Shown one piece after another: positions 46,996 through 60,476 of a stretch of 64,000 nucleotides of DNA; the first letter of the stretch is position 1, and every line of letters begins with the position of its first letter. A program made the position numbers and the translations under genes. The DNA lies in contig JARWIR010000047.1 of the NCBI GenBank assembly GCA_029959085.1, positions 4,526,001 through 4,590,000 on the forward strand, written 5' to 3'. The stretch comes from Nemophila menziesii (lineage: Eukaryota > Streptophyta > Magnoliopsida > Boraginales > Hydrophyllaceae). Under the pieces are notes generated by a model. It saw nothing but the letters and a program-made list of their open reading frames with translations. It was not told the origin of the DNA and made no database searches.

Positions 46996-48598
46996 ATCCT
47001 TGTCTTTGATGAGAGTAAGAAGATTATAAGAGAAAGATATGGGGATTGAGTTATATGCCTTAGATGAGCATAAGAAACTCATTAAGGAACTAATTGAGAA
47101 GGTAAGCACATGATTTTCTATAAATTATTTGCAAAAATTGCTGACCAGTCGAGTAGTACATTAGTAAATTCTAATTTTGTTAGCGTATATATCTTTGTTT
47201 GATTCTGTAATAAATGTTTTATCAATTCCATTACTATAAATTGTATAATGGTATCATGTTTTTGTTTCCAGTTAATGGAGGGTCAGGATGATGACTTAGA
47301 GGATGCTCAAATCCCTAAGATGACTGAGAGTAAAGTAAAAAAGGTTATTTAGAAAGAACTTCTCACATTGAAGACAACTCTGAGTATATATCTCTATATC
47401 TTATAAGAATCTTTAAATTCTCTATTTATATTTTGTTTATTATAATCCGCTAAAATATTTTTTAGGACAATAACACCTGCTGGGGTGCGAAGACTACTAG
47501 ATGAAGATATGTGGCTTCTTAAAAACTCTCTAGATCCCTTCAAGAACTTCATATCTACTCAAGTAGATGAGGTATATTTAAATTTCTACATGTTTTATCA
47601 TAATTTTAAAAGATTTCTAGTTTATGAAACTATATATGATCAAATCAACAGGTATTTGTCTCTGTGGGCCCAAAGAAGTCGTACAACACCTAAGAAAGAG
47701 GTGTCTGTTTAAGAAGCAAATAAGTTTAGATAGAGGAGATGAAGATAGTGCATCGGATGAAAATCAGTCTGAGATATCTTCTAAGAAGCCTTCTAAGGTT
47801 AGTGATATTTCGATTAAAAAAATAATTTAATATAAATATGTAAGTATTTATTTTATATAAATTGCAGAGTAAACAAGTTTTTACTCCTGTATATGAGAAG
47901 CATGTGTAAAATTTGAGGTCGATTATTAAAGCTTGTGGAATGAGGTTTGTTTGTTTGTGTTTATTGGGTTTATTATTTAATATTAATGTTGTCTTTTAAA
48001 AATTGATCTTGTGGCATTTTTCTATTGATGTAGAGTGTTCCTCCATCACTTTACAAGAAAGCAAAGCAGATGGTTGATGAAAACCGTGAAGATTTCTTGA
48101 TTAATGAGTTAGAGGAGATTTTATCGAAGATTTCTTGATTAATGAGTTAGAGGAGATTTTATCGAGAGAGTGGCTCTCTGAAAATCCTTCCCAAAACGGT
48201 ATTTTTATGTAAAATTCTGATATACATTTATACATTTAATATTTTTTATGAGTTAATGTGATTTTTGGATGTTTTCAGAGATTAAGGAGGTCAAAAAAGA
48301 AAGGAAACAGCGAATGATCTTGAAGGAATTAATTTAGGTAATATTTTGTGGGTGCTTTCAACTTGTTATATGGCTCCTCCGAAAACCAAAAGTTCGTGCT
48401 AAAGAAGAAGATGATAAATACATTATGAAGAATGTGAATGATAATGATGTAGAAGATGATGATGATATTATATGGAAGTACCAAAGAAAAAGGAAGAAAA
48501 AGAAAAATATATGAAAGAAGAAGAAGAAGAAGAAGAAGAAGAAGAGTATGAAAGTGAGAGTGATAGTGAGATCAGGAGTGAAGAAGAATATAATGAAG
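46996..48598 (+). pseudogene. HIRIP3-like pseudogene, A1 (exons 1-7)
   Basis: Exons: 46996-47101, 47272-47383, 47466-47571, 47652-47797, 47868-47944, 48034-48198, 48279-48598. Exon 3 is intact ([20 protein letters not shown]). Defects: exon 1 acceptor CAG changed to ATG and a +1 frameshift in exon 1; TGG to TAG in exon 2; frameshift in exon 4; GAA to TAA in exon 5; a 38-bp tandem duplication in exon 6 (48088-48125/48126-48163); frameshift before the GID..NIV motif in exon 7. The last exon is absent: after the exon 7 donor the sequence runs straight into the inverted gene M block. It is the only array A copy that keeps exon 2. Confidence 0.65.
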
Positions 48599-48796
48599 GT
48601 ATGTTCACAATCTCTTTCCATAGAAAGAAGCAAGTCCACCTTGAACTTAGAATTATGAAATACACATCCATGAATACGAGCCGGGCAGATCATAAACCAG
48701 AGATAAACCCCCAAAAAGCAACATGACAACTCTAAATGCACATGTAATAGTGTCAAAATGTAAAGAAACACGTTAAGATGGATCAACGACTTTTAA

Positions 48797-49440
48797 ATTG
48801 GAAAAATAGGATTGATATAATTGTAGGAAAGACCATTATCTCAAAAAATCTCAACTCATTTTGAAGTACAAAATATGAAACTTGATAGCTAATATTATAT
48901 TGATAACGGCCTTTTATATGGCATACAATACCTGTTAGCGTTATAGACAATTTAGCTTTAACGTCATCGAGGATGACCCTGAAAGACCATAGATCGTTAC
49001 TCATAGAATTATCTGACACACAACAAATGTGATAATTGAAGAAGGTTTTGACATAAAACCAAGCACACCCTGTGGTTTTCTTCTTGTCGTAGTAAACACA
49101 CACCCTCGAAGTGTTATTATGACTAAAGTCAAAATAATAACAAGATGCACATGCATTCTTTGCGAAAGCGCATATGATTTTTTCACATTAGTTCATTACA
49201 AACAAATTCATAAAATAAATTTGAAGTACGTGAATATCAATGGTGGGGAGAAGATGTAAAAACTTAAAAACTAAGGCCAATAAAATGTGATTTGCAAATC
49301 GGATTCACTAGCGTGCTCAACTAACCATGTAATAGTATAGAAATTTACCTCAGAAACATGTATACGTTTACAACGAGTATCGTAAAAATAACAATATTGT
49401 ACAATTTAATGACTAAAATCTGGTCATCTTTCAATAATAA
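48797..49440 (-). pseudogene. Gene M, A2
   Basis: Long open stretch 49103-48783 with MSNDLWSFRVILDDVKAKLS then ITLTGIVCHIKGRYQYNISY. The intron lacks its donor, so the frame now reads through it (TTGCAWFYVKTFFNYHICCV). The upstream block gives VQYCYFYDTRCKRIHVS. The gene is otherwise unrecognised. Confidence 0.45.
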
Positions 49441-50334
49441 AATTCTTGATAGCAGCAAATAAACAATGGTATACTTGGGGATTGAAATTATTATGATCAT
49501 TCTTTATGAATTCTCTCAACACTGTATATATATATTGACAATAAAAAAATTAAACCACAAGCCAAACAAAATAATTCATAATGAAGGATAAACTAAAATA
49601 TCACCTATAAACAAACAAAATGGTAAGAGATAAAAATATTACAACTAATAAAAACAATATGTTAGAGTTAAAAATTCAATTTGGTGGAAAAATACCTGCC
49701 AAACATAAATAAGGTACTTAACCTAATTTTACAGCTTTTATGAGATAAAAATATACTTAATACACTTTGAAAACGTAATTTAAGATTAAGATGAAATAAG
49801 AATATATGACATACGAAAAACAGAAGTATAAACTATTAGAATACTGATTAAAAAAAGATAAACTTTTAACTATATACAAAAATTTAGACAATAATAGGTA
49901 TGATCAATAAAATTTTGTTTGACTAACAATTCAACTGTTAGTTAAAAAAATTGGTTTTTTATAACACTACATTGGTGTTTATAATCATAGATCAATTATG
50001 TACAAGTTACTAACAAAGCCAGAGTGATATAATACTTAAAAAAAGAATTTGAAGGATTTAATATCTTAAGAATTTTTGTAGTAATCATGTAGCTACTGAA
50101 TAAATTCAAAATTTAGATTAAAAAAAACACGCATAATTTAATGAAGTATATGATCAAAACTCTAGTTTATTTATTACTTGACTCAAGTGACAAGAAAAAA
50201 ATATGAAGTTCAACAATTATTATTTTATTGAAGTTACTTTTACTGATGATATAATAATTAGTGGTAAGCTGATATAAAGATGTTTTGGGTCAATATTCTG
50301 GAAAAAAAATACAAGAGATTACATCTGGATATGA
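49441..50334. other. Spacer of A2, first part
   Basis: As in A1; no coding signal. Confidence 0.5.
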
Positions 50335-50616
50335 GCAAGTTTGTTTCTAGGCTACATATTTCAGAATGTCTATTTCTAGGCCAAAGATATTCTAAATGAT
50401 CCTTTTTAATATCTTTGACTAAACCATCCAAAAGAAATTGTTTTAGCCTAAAATTAGTTATTTTGAAACACTCAAGACACATGCAAGTCAGATTATAAAA
50501 TTATTTATTTTTTGATTTGGTTAATTAAATGGTGTAAAAATGATCATTCTGAATATAATTGGCCAAAAAAATATGATTTGAAATGTTTGGCCTAAAAAAG
50601 CCTAAAACAGAATTTG
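50335..50616. mobile_element. MITE-like element, A2
   Basis: Same element; the palindrome is damaged (TGATCC, TTTTTAATATC). Confidence 0.45.
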
Positions 50617-52063
50617 TAGAGTTAGATATTCTTTAAGCAAAATACTTTAATAGTGTATGGTGTAATACCAATCGTATTATGAAATATACCCATTTTTTAA
50701 AAATTCCTCCATCCAATATTGGATAATCATAAATATGATCATTAAAATTAACTTTACTTTTTGATGGACTACCGAGCCCAAATACTAACCTAGCCCACCA
50801 ACGGGGTATTTCCTTATGACAGAAAAATATAATATTTTAGTAAAAACTATTATAGAAAATTTAAAAGTATTATTTACCATTGAAATGAATACTTTTGAAA
50901 TAAATTTTTTATTTTTATAAATTTTTAGATCTACCTTTCTCAAACGACTTGAAATCCTTCCATCTTCATTGTGAAGTGAAGGTGTTTAATCCTTCTTTAT
51001 CCTCTCTGACATCAATTTCATTACCTATAAACATCATAGGTACTTTATTAAGTTTTAAATATTGTATGTATATCCAGATTCTATTTCTTTTAGGTATATC
51101 CGATTAGGTTTAATATTTTAATATTGAATTAAAAAAATGTAATTTAACTAATTATGATTAATTTTTAAGTAACTGAGTATATTTTAATTCAATTTTTGAA
51201 AATATTATATACATATACAAGTTTAATTTTTTTCTTAATAAATAAAAAAATCTGATAAAATACTGTGATGATAATAACTTGATAATTCTCAGATGCGATT
51301 TAATTTTGAAAATAAATATACTGTTTATTGATAATGTTTAATATATATTATTGTGTTTTTTCACAGATTTATTATAACTTTGAGATTCCTATCAATAATA
51401 AAAATAATTATCAACCAAACAAGGATTGAGATCGTTGATCATGCTATTTCACAAAACTATGAACAATTCATAATTGTTTTGTGGTAAAATCTAATTACTA
51501 AATTAAATTAGATAGGTTATATTAGTGTTTTGTTTAAAGGGAATATGTATTAATTGATTAAACGATTGACTACTTTCTTCAATTTTACTCTAATTTGGAG
51601 TATGAACAATACTCTTATATTCTCAAACATGTATAACATAATTTGAGAATATTGTAAATGCTTTACCTTTGCCAAAACGCTTAAAACCTTATAATGCTTA
51701 ATATGTGGTCATTTCCGAGGCGGAGGTAGCCCCCGAAAATTTGTTCTTCATTTTAATTGCACTTTTGGTCCCTATATTATGCAAAGACTTCCCCGATATT
51801 CGAAAACCAATTTGTTTAAATTTGTAGTGAGTATGTGTAGCTCATGGTTTTTTGTGTGTTAGATATCTATATGTTTGATTTTTTGCCTTTTATATATGTG
51901 TTATAAAATATATGTAGAAATTGTGTAACTCTATCATCACTCCAATTCTTTTTTTGCAAAATTCAATTTGTAATACCTATTTAAGTTATGACTATATTTT
52001 CCAAGATGTGGTACATAAACTGAAGTTGGGGTTATTTTTTAATTATGTGTTCATCTAATTCAG
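50617..52063. other. Spacer of A2, second part
   Basis: Lacks about 130 bp present in A3/A4 after GGATAATCAT (near 50729), which accounts for the shorter unit. Otherwise as A1. Confidence 0.5.
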
Positions 52064-53459
52064 ATCCTTGTCTTTAATGAGAGTAAGAAGATTATTAGAG
52101 AAAGATATGGGGATTGAGTTATATGCCTTAGATGAGCATAAGAAACTCATTAAGGAAATAACTGAGAAGGTAAGCGTATGATTTTCTACAAATTGTTTGC
52201 AAAAATTGCTGACTGGTCGAGTAGTATATTAGTAAATTCTAATTTTGTTAGCGTATATATCTTTGTTTGATTTTGTAATAAATACTTTATTATGTATCTC
52301 TATATCTTATAAGAATATTTAGATTCTTTATTTATATTTTGTTTATTATAATCCGCTAACATAATTTTTTAGGACAATAACACCTGGGGTGCGAAGACTA
52401 ATAGAAGAAGATATGGGGCTTCTTAAAAACTCTCTAGATCCCTTCAAGAACTTCATATCTACTCAAATAGATGAGGTATATTAATATTTCTACATGTTTT
52501 ATCATAATTTTAAAGGATTTCTAGTTTATGAAACTATATATGATCAAATCAACGGGTATTTGCCTCTGTGCGCCCAAAGAAGTCGTACAACACCTAAAAA
52601 GAAGGTGTTTGTTTAAGAAGCCAATAAGTGTAGATAGAGGAGATGAAGATACTGCATTTGATGAAAATCAGTCTGAGATATCTTCTAAGAAGCCTTCTAA
52701 GGTTAGTGATATTTCGATTAAAAAAATAATTTAATGTAAATATGTAAGTATTTATTTTATATAAATTGCAGACTAAACAAGTTTTTACTCCGGTATATGA
52801 GAAGCTTGTGTAAAATTTGAGGTCGATTATTAAAGCTTGTGGAATGAGGTTTGTTTGTTTGTATTTATTGGGTTTATTATTCAATATTAATGTTGTCTTT
52901 TAAAAATTGATCTTGTGGCATTTTTCTATTGATGTAGAGTGTTCCTCCATCACTTTATAAGAAAGCAAAGCAGGTGGTTGATGAACACCGTGAAAATTTC
53001 TTTATTAATGAGTTAGAGGAGATTTTATCAAGAGAGGGGCTCTCTGAAAATCCTTCCCAAAACGGTATTTTTATGTAAAATTCTGATATAGATTTATATA
53101 TTTCATATTTTTTATGAGTTAATGTGATTTTTGGATGTTTTCAGAGATTAAGGAGGTCAAAAAAGAAAGGAAACAACGAATGATCTTGAAGGAATTAATT
53201 TAGGTAATATTGTGTGGGTTCTCGCTTTCAACTTGTTATATGGCTCCTCCGAAAACCAAACGCTCGTGCTAAAGAAGAAGATGATAAATACATTATGAAG
53301 AATGTGAATAATATTGATGTAGAAGATGATGATGATATTATATGGAAGTACCAAAGAAAAAGGAAGAAAAAGAAAAATATATGAAAGAAGAAGAAGAAGA
53401 AGAAGAGTATGAAAGTGAGAGTGATAGTGAGAACAAGAGTGAAGAAGAATATAATGAAG
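52064..53459 (+). pseudogene. HIRIP3-like pseudogene, A2
   Basis: Exons 1 (52064-52169), 3 (52373-52475, open: GVRR-equivalent region with one R), 4 (52556-52701), 5 (52772-52848), 6 (52938-53064, [20 protein letters not shown]) and 7 (53145-53459). Exon 2 is deleted by a join within its flanking introns near 52292. Exon 4 acceptor CAG is CGG, exon 5 carries TAA, exons 1, 4 and 7 are frameshifted, and exon 8 is missing. Confidence 0.65.
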
Positions 53460-53656
53460 GTATGTTCACAATCTCTTTTCATAGAAAGAAGCAAGTCCAC
53501 CTTAAACTTAGAATTATGAAATACACATCCATGAATACGAGCCTGGCAGATCATAAACCAGAGATAAACCCCCAAAAAGCAACATGACAGCTCTAAATGC
53601 ACATGTAATAGTGTCAAAATGTAAAGAAACACGTTAAGATGGATCAACGACTTTTA

Positions 53657-54300
53657 AGTTGGAAAAATAGGATTGATATAATTGTAGGAAAGACCATTAT
53701 CTCCAAAAATCTCAACTCATTTTGAAGTACGAAATATGAAACTTGATAGCTAATATTATATTGATAACGGCCTTTTATATGGCATACAATACTTGTTAGC
53801 GTTATAGACAATTTAGCTTTAACGTAATCGAGGATGACCCTGAAAGACAATAGATCGTTACTCATAGAATTCTCTGACACACAACAAATGTGATAATTGA
53901 AGAAGGTTTTGACATAAAACCAAGCACACCCTGTGGTTTTCTTCTTGTCGTAGTAAACACACACCCTCGAAGTGTTATTATGACTAAAGTCAAAATAATA
54001 ACAAGATGCACATGCATTCTTTGCGAAAGCGCATATGATTTTTTCACATTAGTTCATTACAAACAAATTCATCAAATAAATTTGAAGTACGTGAATATCA
54101 ATGGTGGGGAGAAGATGTAAAAACTTAAAAACTAAGGCCAATAAAATGTGATTTGCAAATCGGATTCACTAGCGTGCTTAACTAACCATGTAATAGTATA
54201 AAAATTTACCTCGGAAACATGTATACGTTTACAACGAGTATCGTAAAAATAACAATATTGTATAATTTAATGACTAAAATCTGGTCATCTTTCAATAATA
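53657..54300 (-). pseudogene. Gene M, A3
   Basis: As A2. Open stretch 53964-53644 with MSNDLLSFRVILDYVKAKLS; the donor-less intron is read through. Upstream block 54300-54180. Confidence 0.45.
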
Positions 54301-55193
54301 AAATTCTTGATAGCAGCAAATAAACAATGGTATTCTTGGGGATTGAAATTATTATGATCATTCTTTATGAATTCTCTCAACACTGTATATATATATTGAC
54401 AATAAAAAAATTAAACCACGAGCAAAACAAAATAATTCATAATGAACGATAAACTAATATATCACCTATAAACAAACAAACTGGTAAGAGATAAAAATAT
54501 TACAACTAATAAAAACAATATGTTAGCGTTAAAAATTCAATTTGGTGGAAAAATACCTGCCAAATATAAATAAGGTACTTAACCTAATTTTACAGCTTTT
54601 ATGAGATAAAAATATACTTAATACACTTTGAAAGCGTAATTAAAGATTAAGATGAAATAAGAATATATGACATACGAAAAACAGAAGGATAAACTATTAG
54701 AATACTGATTAAAAAAAGATAAACTTTTAACTATATACAAAAATTTAGACAATAATAGGTATGATCCATAAAATTTTGTTTGACTAACAATTCAACTGTT
54801 AGTTAAAAAAATGGTTTTTTATAACACTACATTGGTGTTTCTATTCATAGATCAATTATGTACAAGTTACTAACAAAGCCAGACTGATATAATACTTGAA
54901 AAAGGAATTTGAAGGATTTGATAGCTTAAGAATTTTTGTGGTAATCATGTAGCTACTGAATAAATTCAAAATTTAGATTAAAAAAACACGCATAATTTAA
55001 TGAAGTATATGATCAAAACTCTAGTTTATTTATTACTTGACTCAAGTGACAAGAAAAAAATATGAAGTTCAACAATTATTATTTTATTGAAGTTACTTTT
55101 ACTGATGATATAATAATTAGTGGTAAGCTGATTTAAAGATGTTTTGGGTCAATATTCTGGAAAAAAATACCAGAGATTACATCTGGATATGAG
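54301..55193. other. Spacer of A3, first part
   Basis: As in A1; no coding signal. Confidence 0.5.
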
Positions 55194-55482
55194 AAAATTT
55201 GTTTCTAGGCTACATATTTCAAAATGTCTATTTCTAGGCCAAAGATATTCTAAATGATCCTTTTGAATATCTTTAACTAAACCATCCAAAAGAAATTGTT
55301 TTAGCCTAAAATTGGTTATTTTGAAACACTCATATTTAATAGACACATGCAAGTCAGATTATAAAATTATTTATTTTTTGATTGGGTTAATTAAATGGTA
55401 TAAAAATGATCATTCTGAATATAATTGGCCAAAAAAATATGATTTGAAATGTTTGGCCTAAAAAAGCCTAAAACAGAATTTG
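55194..55482. mobile_element. MITE-like element, A3
   Basis: Same element and position; inner inverted GGCCAAA segments are kept and the palindrome is partly damaged. Confidence 0.45.
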
Positions 55483-57085
55483 TAGAATTAGATATTCTTT
55501 AAGGAAAATACTTCAATAGTGTATGGTGTAATACCAATCGTATTATGAAATATACCAATTTTTGGTAAATCCTCCATCCAATATTGGATAATCATACACC
55601 AATTATAATAATACACATACCCTAATTAGAGGAACTACGTAGTTAATTTAATGATATGTATTTTATCAATATGATTAATGGTTATGAATTTAAAATTCGA
55701 CCAGCTAATACAGTTACCTATGGACGTAAAATCCATAAATATGATCATTAAAATTAACTTTACTTTTTGATGGACTACCGAGCCCAAATACTAACCTAGC
55801 CCACCAACACGGGGTATTTCGTTATGACAGAAAAATATAATATTTTAGTACAAACTATTATAGAAAATTTAAAAGTATTATTGACCATTGAAATGAATAC
55901 TTTTGAAATAAATTTTTTATTTTTATAAATTTTTAGATCTACCTTTCTCAAACGACTTGGAATCCTTCCATCTTCACTGTGAAGTGAAGGTGTTTAATCT
56001 TTCTCTATCCTCTCTGACATCAATTTCATTACATATAAACATCATAGTTACTTTATTCAGTTTTAAATATTGTACGTATATCCAAATTCTATTTCTTTTA
56101 GGTATATCCGATTAGGTTTTATATTTTAATATTGAATTTAAAAAATGTAATTTGACTAATTATGATTAATTTTTAAGTAACTGAGTATATTTTAATTCAA
56201 TCTTTGAAAATATTATATACATATAGAAGTTCAATTTTTTTCTTAATAATTAAAAAAATCTTATAAAATACTGTGATGATAATAACTTGATAATTCTCAG
56301 ATGCGATTTAATTTTGAAATTAAATATATTGTTTATTGATAATGTTTAATATATATTATTATGTTTTTTCACAGATTTATTATAACTTTGAGATTCCTAT
56401 CAATAATAAAAATAATTATCAACAAAACAAGGATTGAGATCGTTGATCATGCTATTTCACAAAACTATGAACAATTCATAATTGTTTCGAGGTAAGATCT
56501 AATTACTAAATTAAATTAGATATGTTATATTAGTGTTTTGTTTAAAGGGAATATGTATTAATTGATTAAACGATTGACTACTTTCTTCAATTTTACTCTA
56601 ATTTGGAGTATGAACAATACTCTTATATTCTTATACATGCATAACATAATTTGAGAATATCGTAAATGCTTTACCCTTGCCAAAACGCTTAAAACCTTAT
56701 ACTGCTTAATATGTGGTCATTTCCAAGACGGAGGTAGCCCCCGAAATTTGTTCTTCATTTTAATTGTACTTTTGGTCCCTATATTATGCAAAGACTTCCC
56801 CAATATTCGAAAACCAATTTGTCTAAATTTGTGGTGAGTATGTGTAGCTCATGGTTTTTCTGTGTTAGATATCTATATGTTTGATTTTTTGCCTTTTATA
56901 TATGTGTTTTAAAATATATGTAGAAATTGTTTAACTCTATCATCACCCCTGGGTTTTGCTCACTCCAATTCATTTTTGCAAAATTCAATTTGTAATACTT
57001 ATTTAAGTTATGAATATATTTTCCAAGATTTGGTACATAAACTGAAGTTGGGGTTATTTTTTAATTATGTGTTCATCTAATGCAG
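55483..57085. other. Spacer of A3, second part
   Basis: As in A1; no coding signal recognised. Confidence 0.5.
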
Positions 57086-58452
57086 ATCATTGTCTTTAAT
57101 GGGACTAAGAAGATTATTAGAGAAAAATATGGGGATTGAGTTATATGCCTTAGATGAGCATAAGAAACTCATTAAGGAAATAACTGAGAAGGTAAGCGTA
57201 TGATTTTCTACAAATTGTTTGCAAAAATTGCTGATTGGTCGAGTAGTATATTAGTAAATTCTAATTTTGTTAGCGTATATATCTTTGTTTGATTTTTTAA
57301 TAAATACTTTATTATGTATCTCTATATCTTATAAGAATATTTAGATACTCTATTTATATTTTGTTTATTATAATCCGCTAACATAATTTTTTAGGACAAT
57401 AACACCTGGGGTGTGAAGACTACTAGAAGAAGATATGGGGCTTCATAAAAACTCTCTAGATCCCTTCAAGAACTTCATATCTACTCAAATAGATGAGGTA
57501 TATTAATATTTCTACATGTTTTATTATAATTTTAAAGGATTTCTAGTTTATGAAACTATATATGATCAAATCAACAAGTATCTGCCTTTGTGGGCCCAAA
57601 GAAGTCGTACAACACCTAAAAAGAAGGTGTTTGTTTAAGAAGCCAATAAGTGTAGATAGAGGAGATGAAGATACTGCATTTGAATAAAATCAGTCTGAGA
57701 TATCTTCTAAGAAGCCGTCTAAGGTGAGTGATATTTCGATTAAAAAAATGATTTAATGTAAATATGTAAGTATTTATTTTATATAAATTGCAGTATATGA
57801 GAAGCTTGTGTAAAATTTGAGGTCGATTATTAAAGCTTGTGGAATGAGGTTTGTTTGTTTGTATTTATTGGGTTTATTATTCAATATTAATGTTGTCTTT
57901 TAAAAATTGATCGTGTTGCATTTTTCTATTGATGTAGAGTGTTCCTCCATCACTTTACAAGAAAGCAAAGCAGATGGATGATGAAAACCGTAAAGATTTC
58001 TTGATTAATGAGTTAGAGGAGATTTTATCGAGAGAGGGGCTCTCTGAAAATCCTTCCCAAAACGGTATTTTTATGTAAAATTCTGATATAGATTATACAT
58101 TTAATATTTTTTATGAGTTAATGTGACTTTTGGATGTTTTCAGAGATTAAGGAGGTCAAAAAAGAGAGGAAACTGCGAATGATCTTGAAGGAATTAATTT
58201 AGGTAATATTGTGTGGGTTCTCGCTTTCAACTTGTTATATGGCTCCTCCGAAAACCAAAAGCTCGTGCTAAAGAAGAAGATGATAAATACATTATGAAGA
58301 ATGTGAATGATAATGATGTAGAAGATGATGATGATATTATATGGAAGTACCAAAGAAAAAGGAAGAAGAAAAAGAAGAAGAAGAAGAAGAAGAAGAAGAG
58401 TATGAAAGTGAGAGTGATAGTGAGATCAAGAGTGAAGAAGAATATAATGAAG
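57086..58452 (+). pseudogene. HIRIP3-like pseudogene, A3
   Basis: Exons 1 (57086-57191), 3 (57395-57497), 4 (57578-57723), 5 (57794-57848), 6 (57938-58064) and 7 (58144-58452). Private defects: CGA to TGA in exon 3, acceptor CAG to CAA before exon 4, an added TAA in exon 4 (TTTGAATAAAAT), and about 22 bp lost from the start of exon 5. It shares the exon 2 deletion, the exon 5 TAA and the missing exon 8 with its neighbours. Confidence 0.65.
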
Positions 58453-58649
58453 GTATGTTCACAATCTCTTTCCATAGAAAGAAGCAAGTCCACCTTGAAC
58501 TTAGAATTATGAAATACACATCCATGAATACGAGCCGGGCAGATCATAAACCAGAGATAAACTCCCAAAAAGCAACATGAAAGCTCTAAATGCACATGTA
58601 ATAGTGTCAAAATGTAAAGAAACACGTTAAGATGGATCAACGACTTTTA

Positions 58650-59290
58650 AGTTGGAAAAATAGGATTGATATAATTGTAGGAAAGACCATTATCTCCAAA
58701 AATCTCAACTCATTTTGAAGTACAAAATATGAAACTTGATAGCTAATATTATATTGATAATGGCCTTTTATATGGCATACAATACTTGTTAGCGTTATAG
58801 ACAATTTAGCTTTAACGTCATCGAGGATGACCCTGAAAGACAATAGATCGTTACCCATAGAATTCTCTGACACACAACAAATGTGATAATTGAAGATGGT
58901 TTTGATATAAAACCAAGCACACCCTGTGGTTTTCTTCTTGTCGTAGTAAACACACACCCTCAAACTGTTATTATGACTAAAGTCAAAATAATAACAAGAT
59001 GCACATGCATTCTTTGCGAAAGCGCATATGATTTTTTCACATTAGTTCATTACAAACAAATTCATCAAATAAATCTTAAGTACGTGAATATCAATGGTGG
59101 GGAGAAGATTTAAAAACTTAAAAACTAAGGCCAATAAAATGTGATTTGCAAATCAGATTCACTAGCGTGCTCAACTAACCATGTAATATTATAGAAATAT
59201 ACCTCAGAAACATGTATACGTTTACAACGAGTATCGTAAAAATAACAATATTGTATAATTCAATGACTAAAATAAGGTCATATTTCAATA
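58650..59290 (-). pseudogene. Gene M, A4
   Basis: As A2/A3. Open stretch 58963-58637 (MGNDLLSFRVILDDVKAKLS). The start-like Met codon at MSND is kept as MGND. Confidence 0.45.
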
Positions 59291-60185
59291 ATAAAATTCT
59301 TGATAGCAGCAACTAAACAATAGTATTCTTGGGGATTGAAATTATTATGATCATTCTTTATGAATTCTCTCAACACTGTATATATATATTGACAATAAAA
59401 AAATTAAACAACAAGCCAAAAAAAAATTCATAATGAACGATAAACTAAAATATCACCTATAAACAAACAAAATGGTAAGAGCTAAAAATATTACAACTAA
59501 TAAAAACAATATGTTAGCGTTAAAAATTCAATTTGGTGGAAAAATACCTGCCAAACATAAATAAGGTACTTAACCTAATTTTACAACTTTTATGAGATAA
59601 AAATATACTTAATACACTTTGAAAACGTAATTAAAGATTAAGATGAAATAAGAATATATGACATACGAAAAACAAAAGTATAAACTATTAGAATACTGAT
59701 TAAAAAAAGATAAACTTTTAACTATATACAAAAATTTAGACAATAATAGGTATGATCAATAAAATTTTGTTTGACTAATAATTCAACTGTTAGTTAAAAA
59801 AAGGGTTTTTTATAACACTACATTGGTGTTTATATTAATAGATCAATTATGTACAAGTTACTAACAAAGCCAGAGTGATATAATACTTGAAAAAGGAATT
59901 TAAAGGATTTAATAGCTTAAGAATTTTTGTAGTAATCATGTAGCTACTGATTAAATTCAAAATTTAGATTAGAAAAAAACACGCATAATTTAATGAAGTA
60001 TATGATCAAAACTCTAGTTTATTTATTACTTGACTCAAGTGACAAGAAAAAAATATAAAGTTCAACAATTATTATTTTATTGAAGTTACTTTTACTGATG
60101 ATATAATAATTAGTGGTAAGCTGATTTAAAGATGTTTTGGGTCAATATTCTTGAAAAAAATACAAGAGATTACATCTGGATATGA
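59291..60185. other. Spacer of A4, first part
   Basis: As in A1; no coding signal. Confidence 0.5.
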
Positions 60186-60476
60186 GCAAATTTGTTTCTA
60201 AGCTTCATATTTCAAAATGTCTATTTCTAGGCCAAAGCTATTCTAAATGATCCTTTTGAATATCTTTGACTAAACCATCCAAAAGAAATTGTTTTAGCCT
60301 AAAATTGGTTATTTTGAGACACTCATATTTAATAGACACATGCAAGTCAGATTATAAAATTATTTATTTTTTGATTGGGTTAATTAAATGGTATAAAAAT
60401 GATCATTCTGAATATAATTGGCCAAAAAAAATATGATTTGAAATGTTTGGCCTAAAAAAGCCTAAAACAGAATTTG
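60186..60476. mobile_element. MITE-like element, A4
   Basis: Same element; left end CAAATTTGTTTCTAAGCT, right end GCCTAAAACAGAATTTG. Confidence 0.45.

Noticed and set aside
48358..48786. Long minus-strand ORFs rich in F and S opposite exon 7 (also 53228, 58227, 63228, 43236)
   Set aside because: They are the antisense of the (GAA)n acidic-tail repeat; composition alone keeps them open.
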